Shown here piece by piece: positions 1 to 11,940 of a stretch of DNA of 64,000 nucleotides. The notes under the pieces are model-generated. The model worked only from the letters and a program-made list of their open reading frames with translations, searched no databases and was not told the origin of the DNA. A program made the translations under genes and the position numbers. This DNA comes from Brachionus rotundiformis (taxonomy: Eukaryota; Rotifera; Eurotatoria; Ploima; Brachionidae). Numbering within the stretch: the first letter of the stretch is position 1; the number at the start of each line of letters is the position of its first letter. The DNA lies in NCBI GenBank assembly GCA_016802295.1, contig JAESIW010000137.1, positions 2,635,943 to 2,699,942 on the forward strand. The letters are read 5' to 3'.

Positions 1-2178
1 AAATTTTTTGGTTACTGGTGTAATTGAAGCCTCTGGTTGGCTGGACTGTAATTTTTTGAAATATTCAGTTGATTTAAGATCATTAATTAAATTAGGACAA
101 TTAAGTTCGAATAATTTGGCCGACACATTAAGGAATAGATTAAAAAAATCTCTTTCTGGATACAGCTTGAATATTTCATTAAAATATAAATCAATTAGTG
201 TAAATCTACATTGGTACCATTCGGATGCCATATCATCTAAATTTTGCTTTATTTCCTCATTGTTCTCATGTTCGTCTAAAATCCTTGGATAGATTCGATT
301 AGTGAACAGTTTTAGCAAAAAATCTTCATTGTTAATTAAAGTTTCCAGTGGGAAATAGTTGAGCAAAAGAGCTCCAAAATTTAAAATCTCTCTGTAAACT
401 TTGCTTGAATTTTCACTGCTGAATTTCACTTCAATTTGAGTTTTGACAAATTCAGGCTCTAACTTTGGATCATTGGAAACTAATTTAAGCAAATGAGCAA
501 AACCATTAGCTCTCACGCTTTCATTGCCATGGTTCAAGCTCAACAATAAACTCAAGTCAGCATCTATTTCTTGGTATTTAAATACTGACTTAAGCATCAA
601 TGATTTAAATTTAGTTGACAAAAAATTTAAGAATTTTGACTTAGTTGGCTTGTCTAAGCTGAGCAAGAATTTGTTAAGTACCAAGTCAGATTGAATAGGA
701 TACTTTGTTTCAAATTTTTTGATTAAATCTATCAGATGATAATCAATGAATATGTTTGACATGGTCGTTTGGCTAATGACACTTTTATTGAATAGTAATT
801 CAATCAAAGACTCAATTAAACACGGCATTCTGTTCAAATTTAGCAAAGTGGACAATTTGGTCAAACATTTGTAAAAATCATTTGAATCTTTTTGGCGTAT
901 TTCGTCCATATCGGCCTCATTTGAGTCTAGGTCAATTGTTATATCAGCATTATTTTCTTTGTCTTCTTCTATCAACTCAACTAACAGTCTTGTAGAGAAG
1001 CATTTCAGAAATTTGTCTACACAGTAATTCTGGTTCAAGTCATCAATTGTCGAAAGGAACAATTCAGACATTTTATCTGTGGAGAAATTTTTTAAAAGTT
1101 TTTTTAAAAAATTTTTATTCATCAAATTGGTTTCCGATGGTTCATATTGAAACTGTGTGATTAAACAAATGGCCAAAATGGCGCTTTTCAAGCAATCAAG
1201 TTCTTCTGGAGATAAGTTGCTATCTCTGAACAAAGACAACCCCTTGGCAAGCGCAAACAATGTCTTGTTGGCCGTTTCTGTGGTAAAGCGGAATTTCTCA
1301 AACAAAAAAGAAGCCACTAGATAAGATGTTTGTTTGTATGGTACAAAAGGTGACTTGAATCCAGAGAACAGAACTGGCAATAGCTGGGCAAAAAATGATT
1401 CCTGAATTTTGTTCGAGTTTTTTCCATGCGATGAATCGGACAAATTTTTGACCGATTGAAGAAGAATTTTGCACATAAAACTGAGTATAAAATTCAAATT
1501 TTTATTCCAGTGTTTTTTTTGTAATTCGGATTGAATAGAGTCGTCATCACTAAATAGATCAATTGCCTGATTTAGGTAATCAATTAAAAAATTGAAAAAT
1601 GACAAATCACTGAAAACATGTGTGGCCAAGGAAGATGATGCTAGCTGGACACCATGCTTTTGATTATCTTCCAACCAGGACCAAAACTTGGCACTCGAGC
1701 TCTTAAAATCTATCAGCTGCAAAGCACGGACAAAGAAATTGGTCTCATGGTAAGGCAAAATACACATAAATATGTCATTTATGTTGTAAATATGAATCTG
1801 GTACCGGTAGATCATCCATTCAAATACTTTGTGAGCTGGTTTCAGCATAAAATATGGAGATAGATGAATTAGAAAGCGGCGTATTTCTTGGTCAAGCTTG
1901 TCATTTACTTGTTTAGTTTGAATACCACGCTCAAATGTTAAGCTTGTTGAGTTGAACAATGTTAACTCAAAAGATTCAAAAGTTTCCAGATCAATTGCTT
2001 TTAGTTGCTCAAGACCATTTATTCCAATTGAGTAAACTGCTTCAGAATCGAGATTTGCGGCTTCCTTAGGGTCGTATAAAAACGAAACTCGACGCTTATC
2101 GTTTATGGAAGTTAATACATTCGTTTGAGGAACCTGAAGGCGTTTAAGCTGTTCGCTTAAGCTTGTTACTTTGGGCAT
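1..2178 (-). CDS. HEATR1: HEATR1/UTP10-like protein, N-terminal part, cut by the left window edge
   Basis: Nucleolar HEAT-repeat protein of the small-subunit processome (t-UTP subcomplex), needed for rRNA transcription and 18S rRNA processing. The minus-strand frame is open without a stop from the ATG at 2178 to base 1, giving 726 codons of a protein that is about 2,100 residues in animals. The N-terminus matches the family closely: MPKVTSLSEQLKRLQ, then FLYDPKEAANLDSEAVYSIG, TLFNSTSLTFERGIQTK, and the hallmark FLIHLSPYFMLKPAHKVFEW followed by ILPYHETNFFVRALQL. A later SLNHGNESVRA segment also fits the family. The rest reads as leucine-rich helical repeats. It is one uninterrupted exon here, unlike the intron-split neighbours. 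The 3' end lies outside the window. Confidence 0.93.
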   Translation of the reverse strand, partial: MPKVTSLSEQLKRLQVPQTNVLTSINDKRRVSFLYDPKEAANLDSEAVYSIGINGLEQLKAIDLETFESFELTLFNSTSLTFERGIQTKQVNDKLDQEIRRFLIHLSPYFMLKPAHKVFEWMIYRYQIHIYNINDIFMCILPYHETNFFVRALQLIDFKSSSAKFWSWLEDNQKHGVQLASSSLATHVFSDLSFFNFLIDYLNQAIDLFSDDDSIQSELQKKHWNKNLNFILSFMCKILLQSVKNLSDSSHGKNSNKIQESFFAQLLPVLFSGFKSPFVPYKQTSYLVASFLFEKFRFTTETANKTLFALAKGLSLFRDSNLSPEELDCLKSAILAICLITQFQYEPSETNLMNKNFLKKLLKNFSTDKMSELFLSTIDDLNQNYCVDKFLKCFSTRLLVELIEEDKENNADITIDLDSNEADMDEIRQKDSNDFYKCLTKLSTLLNLNRMPCLIESLIELLFNKSVISQTTMSNIFIDYHLIDLIKKFETKYPIQSDLVLNKFLLSLDKPTKSKFLNFLSTKFKSLMLKSVFKYQEIDADLSLLLSLNHGNESVRANGFAHLLKLVSNDPKLEPEFVKTQIEVKFSSENSSKVYREILNFGALLLNYFPLETLINNEDFLLKLFTNRIYPRILDEHENNEEIKQNLDDMASEWYQCRFTLIDLYFNEIFKLYPERDFFNLFLNVSAKLFELNCPNLINDLKSTEYFKKLQSSQPEASITPVTKKF

Positions 2179-3728
2179 TTCTATTAATAATTTTTAATTT
2201 AATAAATAAATCAAAACAATTTAAATCTTAAAGATAAAAAATTTGTTTATTCAATTTTTTTTTACAGAGAATAGTAAATTTTGAATTTAATTCCCTTAAA
2301 AATTATTTTTATAAATAATTTCAACACATGGTTTTAGTAAAATATAAAAAAATTTGAATGTTTGAATTAAAAATTGGATTAATAATTTAAGTCTTAGTTT
2401 TTATCAAAATTAGTTTAACTTTTAGTCAGCTTTAAATCGTAACTTAAAAATTCATATTTTAATTTTGTTGTCTAAATAATTATTGAAGATTAAATTTTTT
2501 GTTATTTGCATAAAAATATTTTGGCAAGCTGATGTTATCTGTTAGATGAATGAATCAATTCATTTTACTTATTTTGACAAAAATATTTTTTCTAAGCATA
2601 TAAAATTTTATTATTAAAATTATTGTATATAAAAATCATTTTATCACATAAAAATGTTTCTAAACATTGAACAAGAATATAAATTTTAAAGATATTTAAA
2701 ATAGAAATATCTGATTTCTTAATTGTCTAAACTAAATTATTTTTCTCAAAAGTAAAAAATTAATTAATATCCTTTTTATTTTCATTTAACCTATGCAAAT
2801 TCATTTAAATTTAATAGAAGAAGATATATATTTTTAGAAAGAATATTTTATTATTATTATTTAACACTAGAAGCACCAAATGAGTCATTTTGACTCGTTT
2901 TAAAAAATTTTAAATCCTTATATCTTTTGGACAGTTTTTAATATTAATCAATATTTTATGTAGTATGTAGATTTTATCTTTATATTTAAAAAAAAAAATT
3001 AAATATAGAGTATATATAGAAATTACTACATATATTAAAAAAATATTTTGGATTAAAAAATCACGAAAAAATGCTTGGTGCTTCTAGTGTTAATACATTT
3101 TAATAAAACATATTTTTAAAGGATTTACAGAATTTTAGTTTTTAATCCAAAAAATGGTAACATTGAGTTCGTGTTTAATGGACAGATTATGTGACCAAAT
3201 TTTATTAGATAAATTAGTTGTATTTTGTCATATATTGTATATTTTGTGCAACTAATATTTATTTTTTAGATTTTTTGGGATACTCAAATCAAGTCTATAT
3301 ATATTTGATATGTTTCTTGCAATTAAATAAAATGAAAATAATTATAAAAATTTTTAAAATTTAAGAATTTTTTCCTTTAAGAAATTCAAAATTCTATCGG
3401 AACATATTTTCATTTATTTGTTAAAAATTTATTATAATTGAATAGTTTAATCCAATACTAAAAATTATTTATCATCCTGATAATTCAAATAGCAAATCAA
3501 ATAAAATTGAAAAAAATTTTTTCTAAAATAAGTTGTTTAGTGAGTAAAATAGACAAGTAATGGACTTCATCATTCATCTACAGAATAATAAGTAAAAAAA
3601 TAATGAAATAACTTTATTCGTAAATAACAATAAATAGAAAAAGTCTAAAAAGTCAAATATTTAAAGCTGAATTAAGAAAAAAACAATTCAAAAAAATCTA
3701 TCATAATAAGTGACTTGAACACCATTTT
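2179..3728. other. AT-rich spacer between HEATR1 and CYHR1
   Basis: About 1.5 kb without a supportable gene; no coding exon could be read on either strand. Its one clear feature is the small piggyBac-type inverted-repeat element at 2861-3093. It probably holds the HEATR1 promoter and the 3' end of CYHR1. Confidence 0.6.
2861..3093. mobile_element. Non-autonomous piggyBac-type MITE with TTAA target sites
   Basis: A perfect 19-base inverted repeat bounds the element: TTAACACTAGAAGCACCAA at 2861-2879 and its reverse complement at 3075-3093. Each end begins with TTAA (2861-2864 and 3090-3093), the target duplication typical of piggyBac elements. Just inside the left end is a subterminal palindrome, GAGTCATTTTGACTC. 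The interior of about 190 bases is AT-rich and has no ORF, so the element must depend on a transposase elsewhere. The assignment rests on the TTAA site and CACTAG-type termini known from piggyBac-like elements; no transposase gene was seen in the window. Confidence 0.8.
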
Positions 3729-5030
3729 TTATGGCTGGAACATAAAAAATCTAAAATTGATGGTCTTTGATGCGAGCAATTTGTTACAATCAGAAGCTTT
3801 GATGTCCAGCTTGATAAAATCAGTCTCATTTTTTGCTTGGCTAAACTCAAATGTATGGACTCGAGGATTGATTTGGACCTCACCAAAAGGGCCTTTGAGG
3901 GCGCAGAAAGAAATGGGAAAACTGGTGTTCGAGTTGCTAAGTTTTGATTTAAGAATCAGCTGAAAACTTATGTATCGATTCAGAGTCAAATTTGGATTCT
4001 TTTGATTGTCATTAACTCGAGCTTTGAGAACCCATTGGTGAAAAAATGCATTGAACCGGTTTGTTTCGAAGTACAATTTAGGTGTTATCTCGTCAGTTTT
4101 GTACTGTTTGAATTGTAAATCTTAAATTTAAAATTTATACCAAAAAAAAAGATACTTATACTTATAACAAAAGGAAATTACCATTAAAACAAACTTTTTC
4201 ATAAGATAAAAAATTGACAAGTTGATTAAGGGCAGTCTGTTCTTGTTGACATTTGGAATTATTTTCATGCAAAAACTCCATTATATCCTTGGCAGGCTTG
4301 CTTGGGTGGACGCATTCCTGACAGTGAGATTCTAATTCATGAAACGGTCCCTCCCAATTGCATCCAATTTGGTTATATTTACATTTAGTTGGCCTTTCCA
4401 TGCATTCCTCTTTTTGGTGAATGTCAAGCAAGTTTCTCGGATACAAAGTTTCACAATGTAGACAATTGGCCGGAAGTTCGGACACTGTTTTTTCAACAGC
4501 CAAATTACGACAGCATGTTTGCTTGCTTATTTCGCATCGGCAATTTGGACAAGTAGCTTGTTCATCTTTGAGCCGTGCATCTGCGAGCAAATGAGCAAAA
4601 CAGCCTGAGCACATTAGATGACCATTTGTGCACTTTTAAAATTTTCTTAGAGAAAATGAAGACAAAGGATCAAAGAAGAAAAATCTCTAACTTGGTAAAT
4701 TGAAGCTTGAGGCAGATCAAGGCAAACAGTGCAGCAAAGTATTCCGCCTATTCGGTCCTCAAGCTTTTTAGGTGCATAAAAAATTTCCAATTTGGAAGAA
4801 TCGGAGTTTTTATTTGCCGATGTATCCTCCATTTCTGAATTTTGAAGCCTAACTTTTTTTAAACGTGGTTCCTCATTAGACGCATTGCTGGTAGAGGGGT
4901 TGGTCAATTCAGCGCTCATGCTGTAAGCTAAATTGGTCGAGTGTACCAAATTTTGAGATAATTGTTGTGCTAAGAGTCTAGAATCACAATTATTAAAGTT
5001 AATTGTTGATGTAGTGCTAGAGCAATTCAT
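3729..5030 (-). CDS. CYHR1: Cysteine and histidine rich protein 1 (RING/TRAF-type zinc finger)
   Basis: Zinc-finger protein of the CYHR1 (ZTRAF1) family, conserved in animals; its molecular role is poorly defined. Three exons: 4692-5030, 4182-4632 and 3729-4120, giving 393 residues against about 360 in human. The N-terminal 90 residues are Ser/Asn-rich and probably disordered. A RING-like finger follows at about residues 98-146 (ILCCTVCLDLPQ, TNGHLMCSGCFAHLL, CPNCRCEI), then a TRAF-type finger at about 165-225 (CKYNQIGCNWEGPFHELESH). The C-terminal exon is a beta-rich TRAF-like domain without obvious catalytic features. The first intron (4633-4691) splits the RING between the second and third cysteine clusters. 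Exon phases agree throughout. Confidence 0.9.
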
Positions 5031-5039
5031 TGTCGTGAT

Positions 5040-6555
5040 AAAATTAATTTTTCTGCGTTTTTGGAATTGCGTTTTTTATTTATAAAAGAAGAAATAAAAA
5101 AAAGAAATAGTTATATGAAGTATATGAAAGATAAAATAGAGCCGTATAGATTAGATGGTAGGCCAGAGTGACCAGGTTCTTTAAATGCAAATATTATTTA
5201 TGATAATAAAATAATTTGTATAGAATTTTTTTTCTTTTATTAAAAAAAAGTGAGTAAATTCAAATTGCACTCTGATTAAAATTATTCGACTTATTAGAAA
5301 AATAAATGCAAATATTTTTCTAATGTTTCTAATGTTAAGATGATAGTTTTAGCCTCAAGTTTTGGCTATTTAGAGTGGAAATTATTCAAAGAATCTGAAT
5401 TTATAATTAAAATCCGTGAATTTAATATTTTCTAACTATTAGAATATTTTATTTTAGGAACTAGCCAAAATTAATTAAATTAGATTCATCCTAATTTGTC
5501 TTTGCCAATTTAGGATGCAAAATAATTTAGTCTTTAAATAACTAAAATCAAATATTTACAAAGAGTTAAAATTGATTTATAAAGTGAATATATTTATATA
5601 AAGTCGAAATATTCTAAACCTAAGCAAAAATTATTTTAACATCAAAATTTTATGAATATAAATTAATCTTAATGTCCCTATTGTAAATGAATTTATAAAA
5701 TTTAACTTTTTTCTTCCTGAATTTAGCTAAATCATATATCATATTAAACATAAGTTAGGACATCATGATAAATTGATAAAATAATAAACAATTGTTTTAA
5801 AAATTATAAGAAAATTTAAACACATCTTCTATCTATCTATTAGTTTCAGTATATTTAAGACAAAAAAGGATAAAATGATGCTTATTATTCTTAGATAATC
5901 TCAGTATTGACTTAATAATCTTAAATCAAATTTCTATTTGAATTAACTTTTATAAATTATTTTTTATTTTAGTTATATTAAAACGAAAGGCAGTACTATA
6001 TTTCATTTAGAACAAGATGAGAACTCATTTAAAACCTAATAAAAATGAAAATATATTTCCGATTTTTAAATGCCCATAGATAATGGTTGAATCATTTTTG
6101 CAAAAGTTTAAAAAATTTTGTAAATTTTGTGACAGTCTTATACACACAAAGGATTCGATCATTTAAGAGACAATTTTTTTGACATAATTATTTATATTAA
6201 ACAGTCATCAAAACAATTTTTTTATTATTATTTTAAAAAATTTAAAATCGAATAATAAATTAACTAATTTTAATTGTATTTCTATTTCTATATAAAGAAT
6301 TGGTCTGAAAAGATTTGTTACATAACAAATTTTTGCATAAACAACAAAATTATGTTTAAAGAAAAAACACTAAAACCTTTACATAATAAAAGTGTAATAA
6401 TGCGTAGATTCTTTTTCATATATTATATATTATTTCAAATAAAAAAAAAAACTAATTATGCGAAATATTTCAATTTAAATGTTTTCTTACGCGTAATTTC
6501 GCGAATTAATTATTAAATTAAAATTGAAAAATTACCATTTTTCCAAAACCATCTT
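5040..6555. other. AT-rich spacer between divergent genes
   Basis: About 1.5 kb between the CYHR1 start and the BEN-like gene start, which are transcribed away from each other, so promoters for both probably lie here. The 80-codon plus-strand ORF at 6274-6516 is low-complexity Ile/Lys/Asn/Phe sequence with no family resemblance and was not called. Confidence 0.5.
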
Positions 6556-6559
6556 GAAA

Positions 6560-7793
6560 ATGGAGGCACAAAGCAACCGTTTTCGTCGAAATAGACTAGG
6601 TACGCCATTAAAATTTTTGATTGAGCTTTAAAGATAACAATTAACTTAATTTAAGAGGGTCTAAACTCGATCGAAAAAGCAATAAGTCATTTAAAGTCAA
6701 AAATGAATATTCCGTTTGAGGACTCCTCAATAATTAACACTTTAAAAAATGACGCTTCCTTGGAAAGGCCATCTAAATGTATGCGACTGGAAACAAATAA
6801 TAAAAATAATAATTCAAATAATAATACATTTAGTAAAGAAATAAAAAAAGGTACATTAAGTGTGTATTAATTTAAAGTTAATTTTTTAATTTTTAGAGCC
6901 AGACTTTCTTAATGAAGAGCAAGAACATTCACAAGTAAATTTGACTTAATCAATGTAATATTAATAAGCTCTATAATTAAAGAATTAATTTTAGGATTTT
7001 AATTACTTATCACACGAGTCTAACTATTGTCCTTCATCTCCTAATAATTCATCTAATGAAATTTTGGAACAAAATCTTAATCTTGATCTTTTGAATAATT
7101 TTATGGTAAAATTTTTTGACTAAACTTAAATTTTGTTAATTTTAAATATAAGCTGGTTGTTCCGACGCTAGCTGATCAAAATCAAAATGGAGATGCTGTT
7201 AGCTACGAAGTATTCAAGACTTTTGCCCAAATAGTTCAGAGCACCTTTAACAAATTATCAGAAGAGATTAATAGACAGCAAAAAGAAATAAATGAACTAA
7301 AGATAAGGACTCAATTTAGCAGCAATAATGATTCATATAAAACCATGGTTTTTTTTGCTTTTTAAATTTTTTGTTGATTAAATAATGTTTTAGATGTACG
7401 ATGGCAAAGATTTAATGGAAATAAATGCCAAAGATCCGAAAAAATATGCTCTTTGTATTTCTCGAATAATTTTTACCGATGAAGAGTTAGAAAATTGTCT
7501 ATTGACAAACGTTCCAGAAAAAACTCTGCCTCAAACGAGCAGGGTACCATTACCGGCTGAAAAAATGAAAGTATTTAGAGGTAAACGGCAATAAAACTTA
7601 AAATTAAATGTAGCTAAATTTTTCTATTTTAGAGGCTATAATGAAAAGATTTGATTTAAATGACTCAAGTTTTGGTGAATGGTGGCCTAAAATAAAAGAA
7701 TCTATCAATGCATGTGGTAGACATAAAAAAGCTAAGAAAAAAAGACAAGTACAAGAATTCGAATCTTCATTAGCTAACACAAGTCAAAATTAA
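6560..7793 (+). CDS. BEN-like domain protein, hypothetical
   Basis: Seven exons keep one frame: 6560-6599, 6656-6850, 6897-6934, 6995-7105, 7153-7347, 7394-7580 and 7633-7793, giving 308 residues. The N-terminal half is Asn/Ser-rich. A segment predicted to be helical and rich in Lys/Glu (about residues 150-185) precedes a C-terminal domain beginning MYDGKDLMEINAKDPKKYAL. The pattern YALCISRIIFTDEEL, then REAIMKRFDL, a Trp-Trp (GEWWPKI) and a basic tail (RHKKAKKKRQ) resembles BEN domains, which bind DNA or chromatin proteins. This is my reading of the pattern; similarity is modest. The basic tail suggests a nuclear protein. Five of the six introns are 46-60 bases. Confidence 0.6.
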
Positions 7794-9617
7794 AATTTTT
7801 GTTTTTAATTAAATTTTGTTATTAATTTTTTTTAATAAATAAAATAATTTCTTATTTTTGAAATCTCATTAATCGTTTGAATTAGCGCAAAAAAAAATTA
7901 AACTAATGATTAAATTCAATTGTATTTCTCCATTATATTAAAAGATTAATTATAATAATTTTACAAGATTATTTTCTGGTAAACAAACAATTTCAAATTA
8001 TCCATATAAACAAATCAAATATTTTAAAACTTCAAATTTTTGTTTATTTCGATAAAACATGTTTATGAATAATTAGTTCCCAATCATATTTCATTGAAAC
8101 TACCAAAAAATTTTAGTTATTTGTAAAGTGGCTGATTGTTCAATAGTAAATTAAAGGTGTACTGATATTGTCGTTTTATAATATTATAAAAATTTTGAGC
8201 ATCTTAAAAAAATCAAAATCTCATAGTTCTTACTAAAATTAATTACTTTTAAAAATTAAAATAAATTTTTAGCAGTGATTCTATTTATAAGCGTCATGTC
8301 TAAAGTTATAATTAAAGAGGTAAATTTTGATAATATAGAAATGAAAAGCAATGATTTAAATTACATTATTAAGCTAGACAAAAGCAAAAATTACAATTGA
8401 ATACAAAAAATAAAAAACAAATTTATCTAAAAAAATTACGCATTGAATTTAAATTATTTTTTCAATTTTAGATACTTTTTAAGCAAAGTAAATGAAAAAA
8501 TATTAATTAAAGATCAATTTTCTTGATAAATAAAGATATCGGTTAAAATTAAGGAAAATAACTTTTCTATTTTACTTACATATTAAAACATTTTTAAAAT
8601 GCTAACTAATAAGTGAAAAATTTTAATTACTTTGCTAAGAGACCCTGCTCTGATTTAAAAAATAATATTAATCTCATACATAATAATTAGAAAAATTCAT
8701 TAAATGATATATTGAAATGAAATAAATAACTTTTGATGTTCAAGTAAAATTTTGAATAAATTCTTTTTTTATTTATCACTATTTTTTTACCCAATTAGTT
8801 GAATAACTTGAAAAAAATAAATATTTGATTTATTTTTAAGAAATTCTCATAGTTAAAAGTATCAAGATTCCTAAAAAACTTTGAGCATTCTTTGAGGAAA
8901 ATTAATCAAAAACTATTTTCTCATTTAGTTGAAAATGATGAAAACAATGGGCTATTGAAAGACAATTTTTTATCTTTAATTTTTTAATATATGTAAATAT
9001 TCGACAATTAGAGACACATGACAAAAATAACTTTAATTTAAAATGATTAATCACGAATATTTTTTAATATTTTAAAAAAAAAATAATAATGAAACCCATA
9101 ATGTAAATCAAAATAATGCAAGCAACTAAAAACTAAAGCCATACATTTTAAGCTTTATCTTTTTTTTTCGAAATTTTTTTCTTGGTCTTTGTAATAATTT
9201 TATGTATTTATATGTATATATATAAATTTTAATCAAAAATAAAAAATTATTCTTGATCATGAGACATTTGAGAAAAGAGAAAACAAATCTCTAAATTATA
9301 AAGTCATTTATGAAACAATATTGAACCGCTATTTTGTTTAATATTGGTTTCGTTGATGGGCGACCAGTTTAGTCAAAGTCAGCTTAATTTTACTAATTAT
9401 TTTTTTGTCTAAGTTGTATATTAGTTTTTAAAATAAAAATTTAGTAACATTTGTCTGCCACTTGGTTTATGTGTACGAACTATTGCTTTAATTGTTTTTC
9501 TGTTCTGACGTACATACATTATTTGCTTGGAAAAATTGATTTTTCTATTATAAATGACTTTTTTGTAAATTTTTCGAATTTACCTTCATTTTTTAGAATA
9601 TAGGTTATTGACTAAAA
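7794..9617. other. AT-rich spacer
   Basis: About 1.8 kb with no supportable gene. A 34-codon ORF at 8297-8399 starts after a less AT-rich patch but has no recognisable features. Confidence 0.5.
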
Positions 9618-10709
9618 ATGACCGATGATAACTCAATAAGTGAAGAGGAAAAAGTAATAAAAAATTTTTAATTTTTGATTTTCATATCTATCTAAATTCA
9701 AGATAAAAATTGCAGCAAATTTTCTGTTCCATTCACCACCCGGAGAGTTCAAAGAAGTGTTTCTGGGTATTAAATTAAAAATATTTTTTTAAATATTTTC
9801 ATTTTTTTTCTAAAATTTTTTCAAGATTTAAGAGGATTATTGAGTGATGATAGAATTCTAAAGCGGGCATTAAATAAGTAAAATAAAATAAGCAATAATG
9901 ACATTTTATATTAGGCAAATTTTCTAGTACCAATGCTCGCTATAACCAGGACCAGTTTGTCCACTGTAAGCTAGATAATACATCCGAGCCATGCATTATA
10001 ACTGAGTATAACGAGTTAGCAAATGGTCGCTACTACGATCCCAGAACCAAGACATCGTTCAAGTAAATACTTTAAGTAAACTAATTTTGCCTAAATTGTC
10101 TAAGGTTTTTTAAAAAGATTCGATCATTTGCAATTAAGTGCAACTGAGGTCGAGCCTTACACAGATATTGATAGCTTATCAGAGGCCTGGCGAGCGAGTT
10201 TAGAGACCGAATTGACTAGTTACGTAAAAATTCATTACAAAGACGCGGCTTGTAGCGTTTTTGGATCAAGTGATCAAGGTTTGGTGACTTTGGTATGCTG
10301 TACAGAGGCGCACAAATTTCAACCTTCTAATTTTTGGAACGCCAGATGGAGAGCTAGATGGGCAGTCACTTTCCAGCCATCAAGTAAAGGAGAAGTTGAA
10401 TTAAATGGTGTTATAAAGGCTCAAGTTCATTACTATGAGGATGGAAATGTCCAATTAGTCAGTCAAAAAGAAATAAAAGAAAGCGTAGGTGTCACAGATG
10501 CTGAAGGTACAGCTAAACAAATAGTTAGAGTAATTGAAAAAGCAGAAAATGAATACCAAAGTGCCATATCCGAAAATTATAAAACAATGTCGGATAACAC
10601 ATTCAAAGCTTTGCGACGTGCCTTGCCTGTTACCAAATCCAGAATTGATTGGAATAAGATTAGCTCGTATAAGATTGGTAATGAGTTGAAGTCGTCGCCT
10701 ACGGCTTAG
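9618..10709 (+). CDS. CAPZA: F-actin-capping protein subunit alpha
   Basis: Alpha subunit of the CapZ heterodimer, which caps barbed ends of actin filaments in muscle and cortex together with the beta subunit. Five exons: 9618-9653, 9703-9766, 9826-9877, 9928-10062 and 10118-10709; 292 residues against 286 in human. Family hallmarks are IAANFLFHSPPGEFKEVF, DPRTKTSFKFDHL, FWNARWRARWAV (the conserved WNGRWRS-type motif) and VHYYEDGNVQLVS near the C-terminal half. The C-terminal helix with FKALRRALPVTKSRIDW is the actin-binding tentacle region; LRR-LP-T is strongly conserved in the family. The fourth exon uses the acceptor at TTTTCTAG (9927), because the AG at 9914 would give an immediate stop. 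Confidence 0.96.
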
Positions 10710-11215
10710 ATTCCGTTCAACTTATTTTACTCGAACTAATCTAGATATATCATTCTAATTCGATTTTTAAATGCATGCATCTTAGCTTTTCTTTTTGAAT
10801 AATAAAATCTAAAATCTATCTATTTTGAATAAAGTTTATAAAAATTGTATTAATATTTTTAACATCGTAGATTGTCATAATTTTTTGTTTGGAATCAAAA
10901 AACAACTTGAAAACACGAATTATATTTTTTTTTTATTTTTTAAATTTCTTTAATAGAATAAAAATTATAACAAATGATAATAGTAATTATTAGAAATATT
11001 AAAAATGAAACAGAACTATTTTTATATATGTTTAAAGACCTCATTCGAGTTTTAATAAATATTCTTTTAAATAGAAATGAGTTTTTTTGCAATTTTAATT
11101 AAATCAATTAAAGAAATTAAAGCTTTTTTTTAGAGTTTATTTCCGAATAATGAGGTGAATGATAAAATTAAGTTAAATCAAAAACAGAATTTTTCAATAA
11201 TTAGAAAAAAATCTT
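10710..11215. other. Short spacer between convergent genes
   Basis: About 500 bases between the stop codons of CAPZA (+) and DENR (-). It holds both 3' ends and polyadenylation regions; AATAAA occurs at 10799 and again near 10829 on the plus strand. No gene seen. Confidence 0.5.
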
Positions 11216-11940
11216 CTATTTTTCTTTTATTTCCATCATTTCAAGAGTTATCTTTAAAAAAAATTAACTTTATCAAATCTTTAAAAAATATTTGTTTACT
11301 TGTGGAAATTTTTCTGGAATAACATTAACCAAGTTATCAATAATATCGCCCTGAATTGTCAGGTCATCTTTATCACCTTTAGAACAACCACAAGAAAATC
11401 GCTGGGCAAAAAATTTCTTCGCTACCTCAAGATCAATACCATTACTTTCCAAACCGATTATTATTGTCACGTACTTATTTCCTTTGCGCTTTTCCTTGTT
11501 TATCAAAATTTTGCTCGGTTGCTTTTCTTTTTTTGCTTTTGGATTTCCTTTTCCACCTCGTTTCTGATGGGAAGATTTTTTTTCGCCATCCGTTTCTTCT
11601 TCTGCTCCTTCAGTAACTTAAAATTAAGCATATATTATATTTATAAAAAATATATGAAAAAATTTTTAAAAAAATCACCTTGAAGTTCATTCATTTGATT
11701 AAATAGTTCGGGATGGTTTTTATTGAGCCAGTCTTTACAAGCGTCTGGATTGGCAGAATATTCGCACAAATCCGTAGGGAGACCACACTCTAAGTTTAAA
11801 AAATAGATTCTTTAGTAGAACTGAAAAATAAAAAAGTCCTTACCACCACAATAAATAACGTTTAAAGGATATTTAACATTTGGAACGGGTCCTGGATAGC
11901 TTACTTGCTTTGCTGAAGCTGAATCTTCTGCTGTATCCAT
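11216..11940 (-). CDS. DENR: Density-regulated protein (translation reinitiation factor)
   Basis: DENR pairs with MCT-1 and acts on the 40S subunit in recycling and reinitiation. Four exons: 11844-11940, 11679-11789, 11300-11616 and 11216-11251; 186 residues against 198 in human. The N-terminal zinc-binding region is visible (YPLNVIYCG, CGLPTDLCEYSANPDACKDW). A Lys-rich linker follows, then the SUI1 domain with KYVTIIIGLESNGIDL, AKKFFAQRFSCGCS and LTIQGDIIDNLVNVIPEKFP. The last intron is easy to miss: without it the frame reads on to a stop at 11273. With it the protein ends in MMEIKEK, which fits the acidic/basic tail of the family better. The second intron (11617-11678) uses GTGATT as its donor. 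Confidence 0.93.

Noticed and set aside
6274..6516. 80-codon ORF
   Set aside because: Low-complexity Ile/Lys/Asn/Phe sequence expected by chance in AT-rich DNA.
9914..9915. AG at the end of ATATTAG as acceptor for CAPZA exon 4
   Set aside because: It puts a TAG stop in frame within four codons; the AG at 9926-9927 restores the conserved NARYNQDQF segment.
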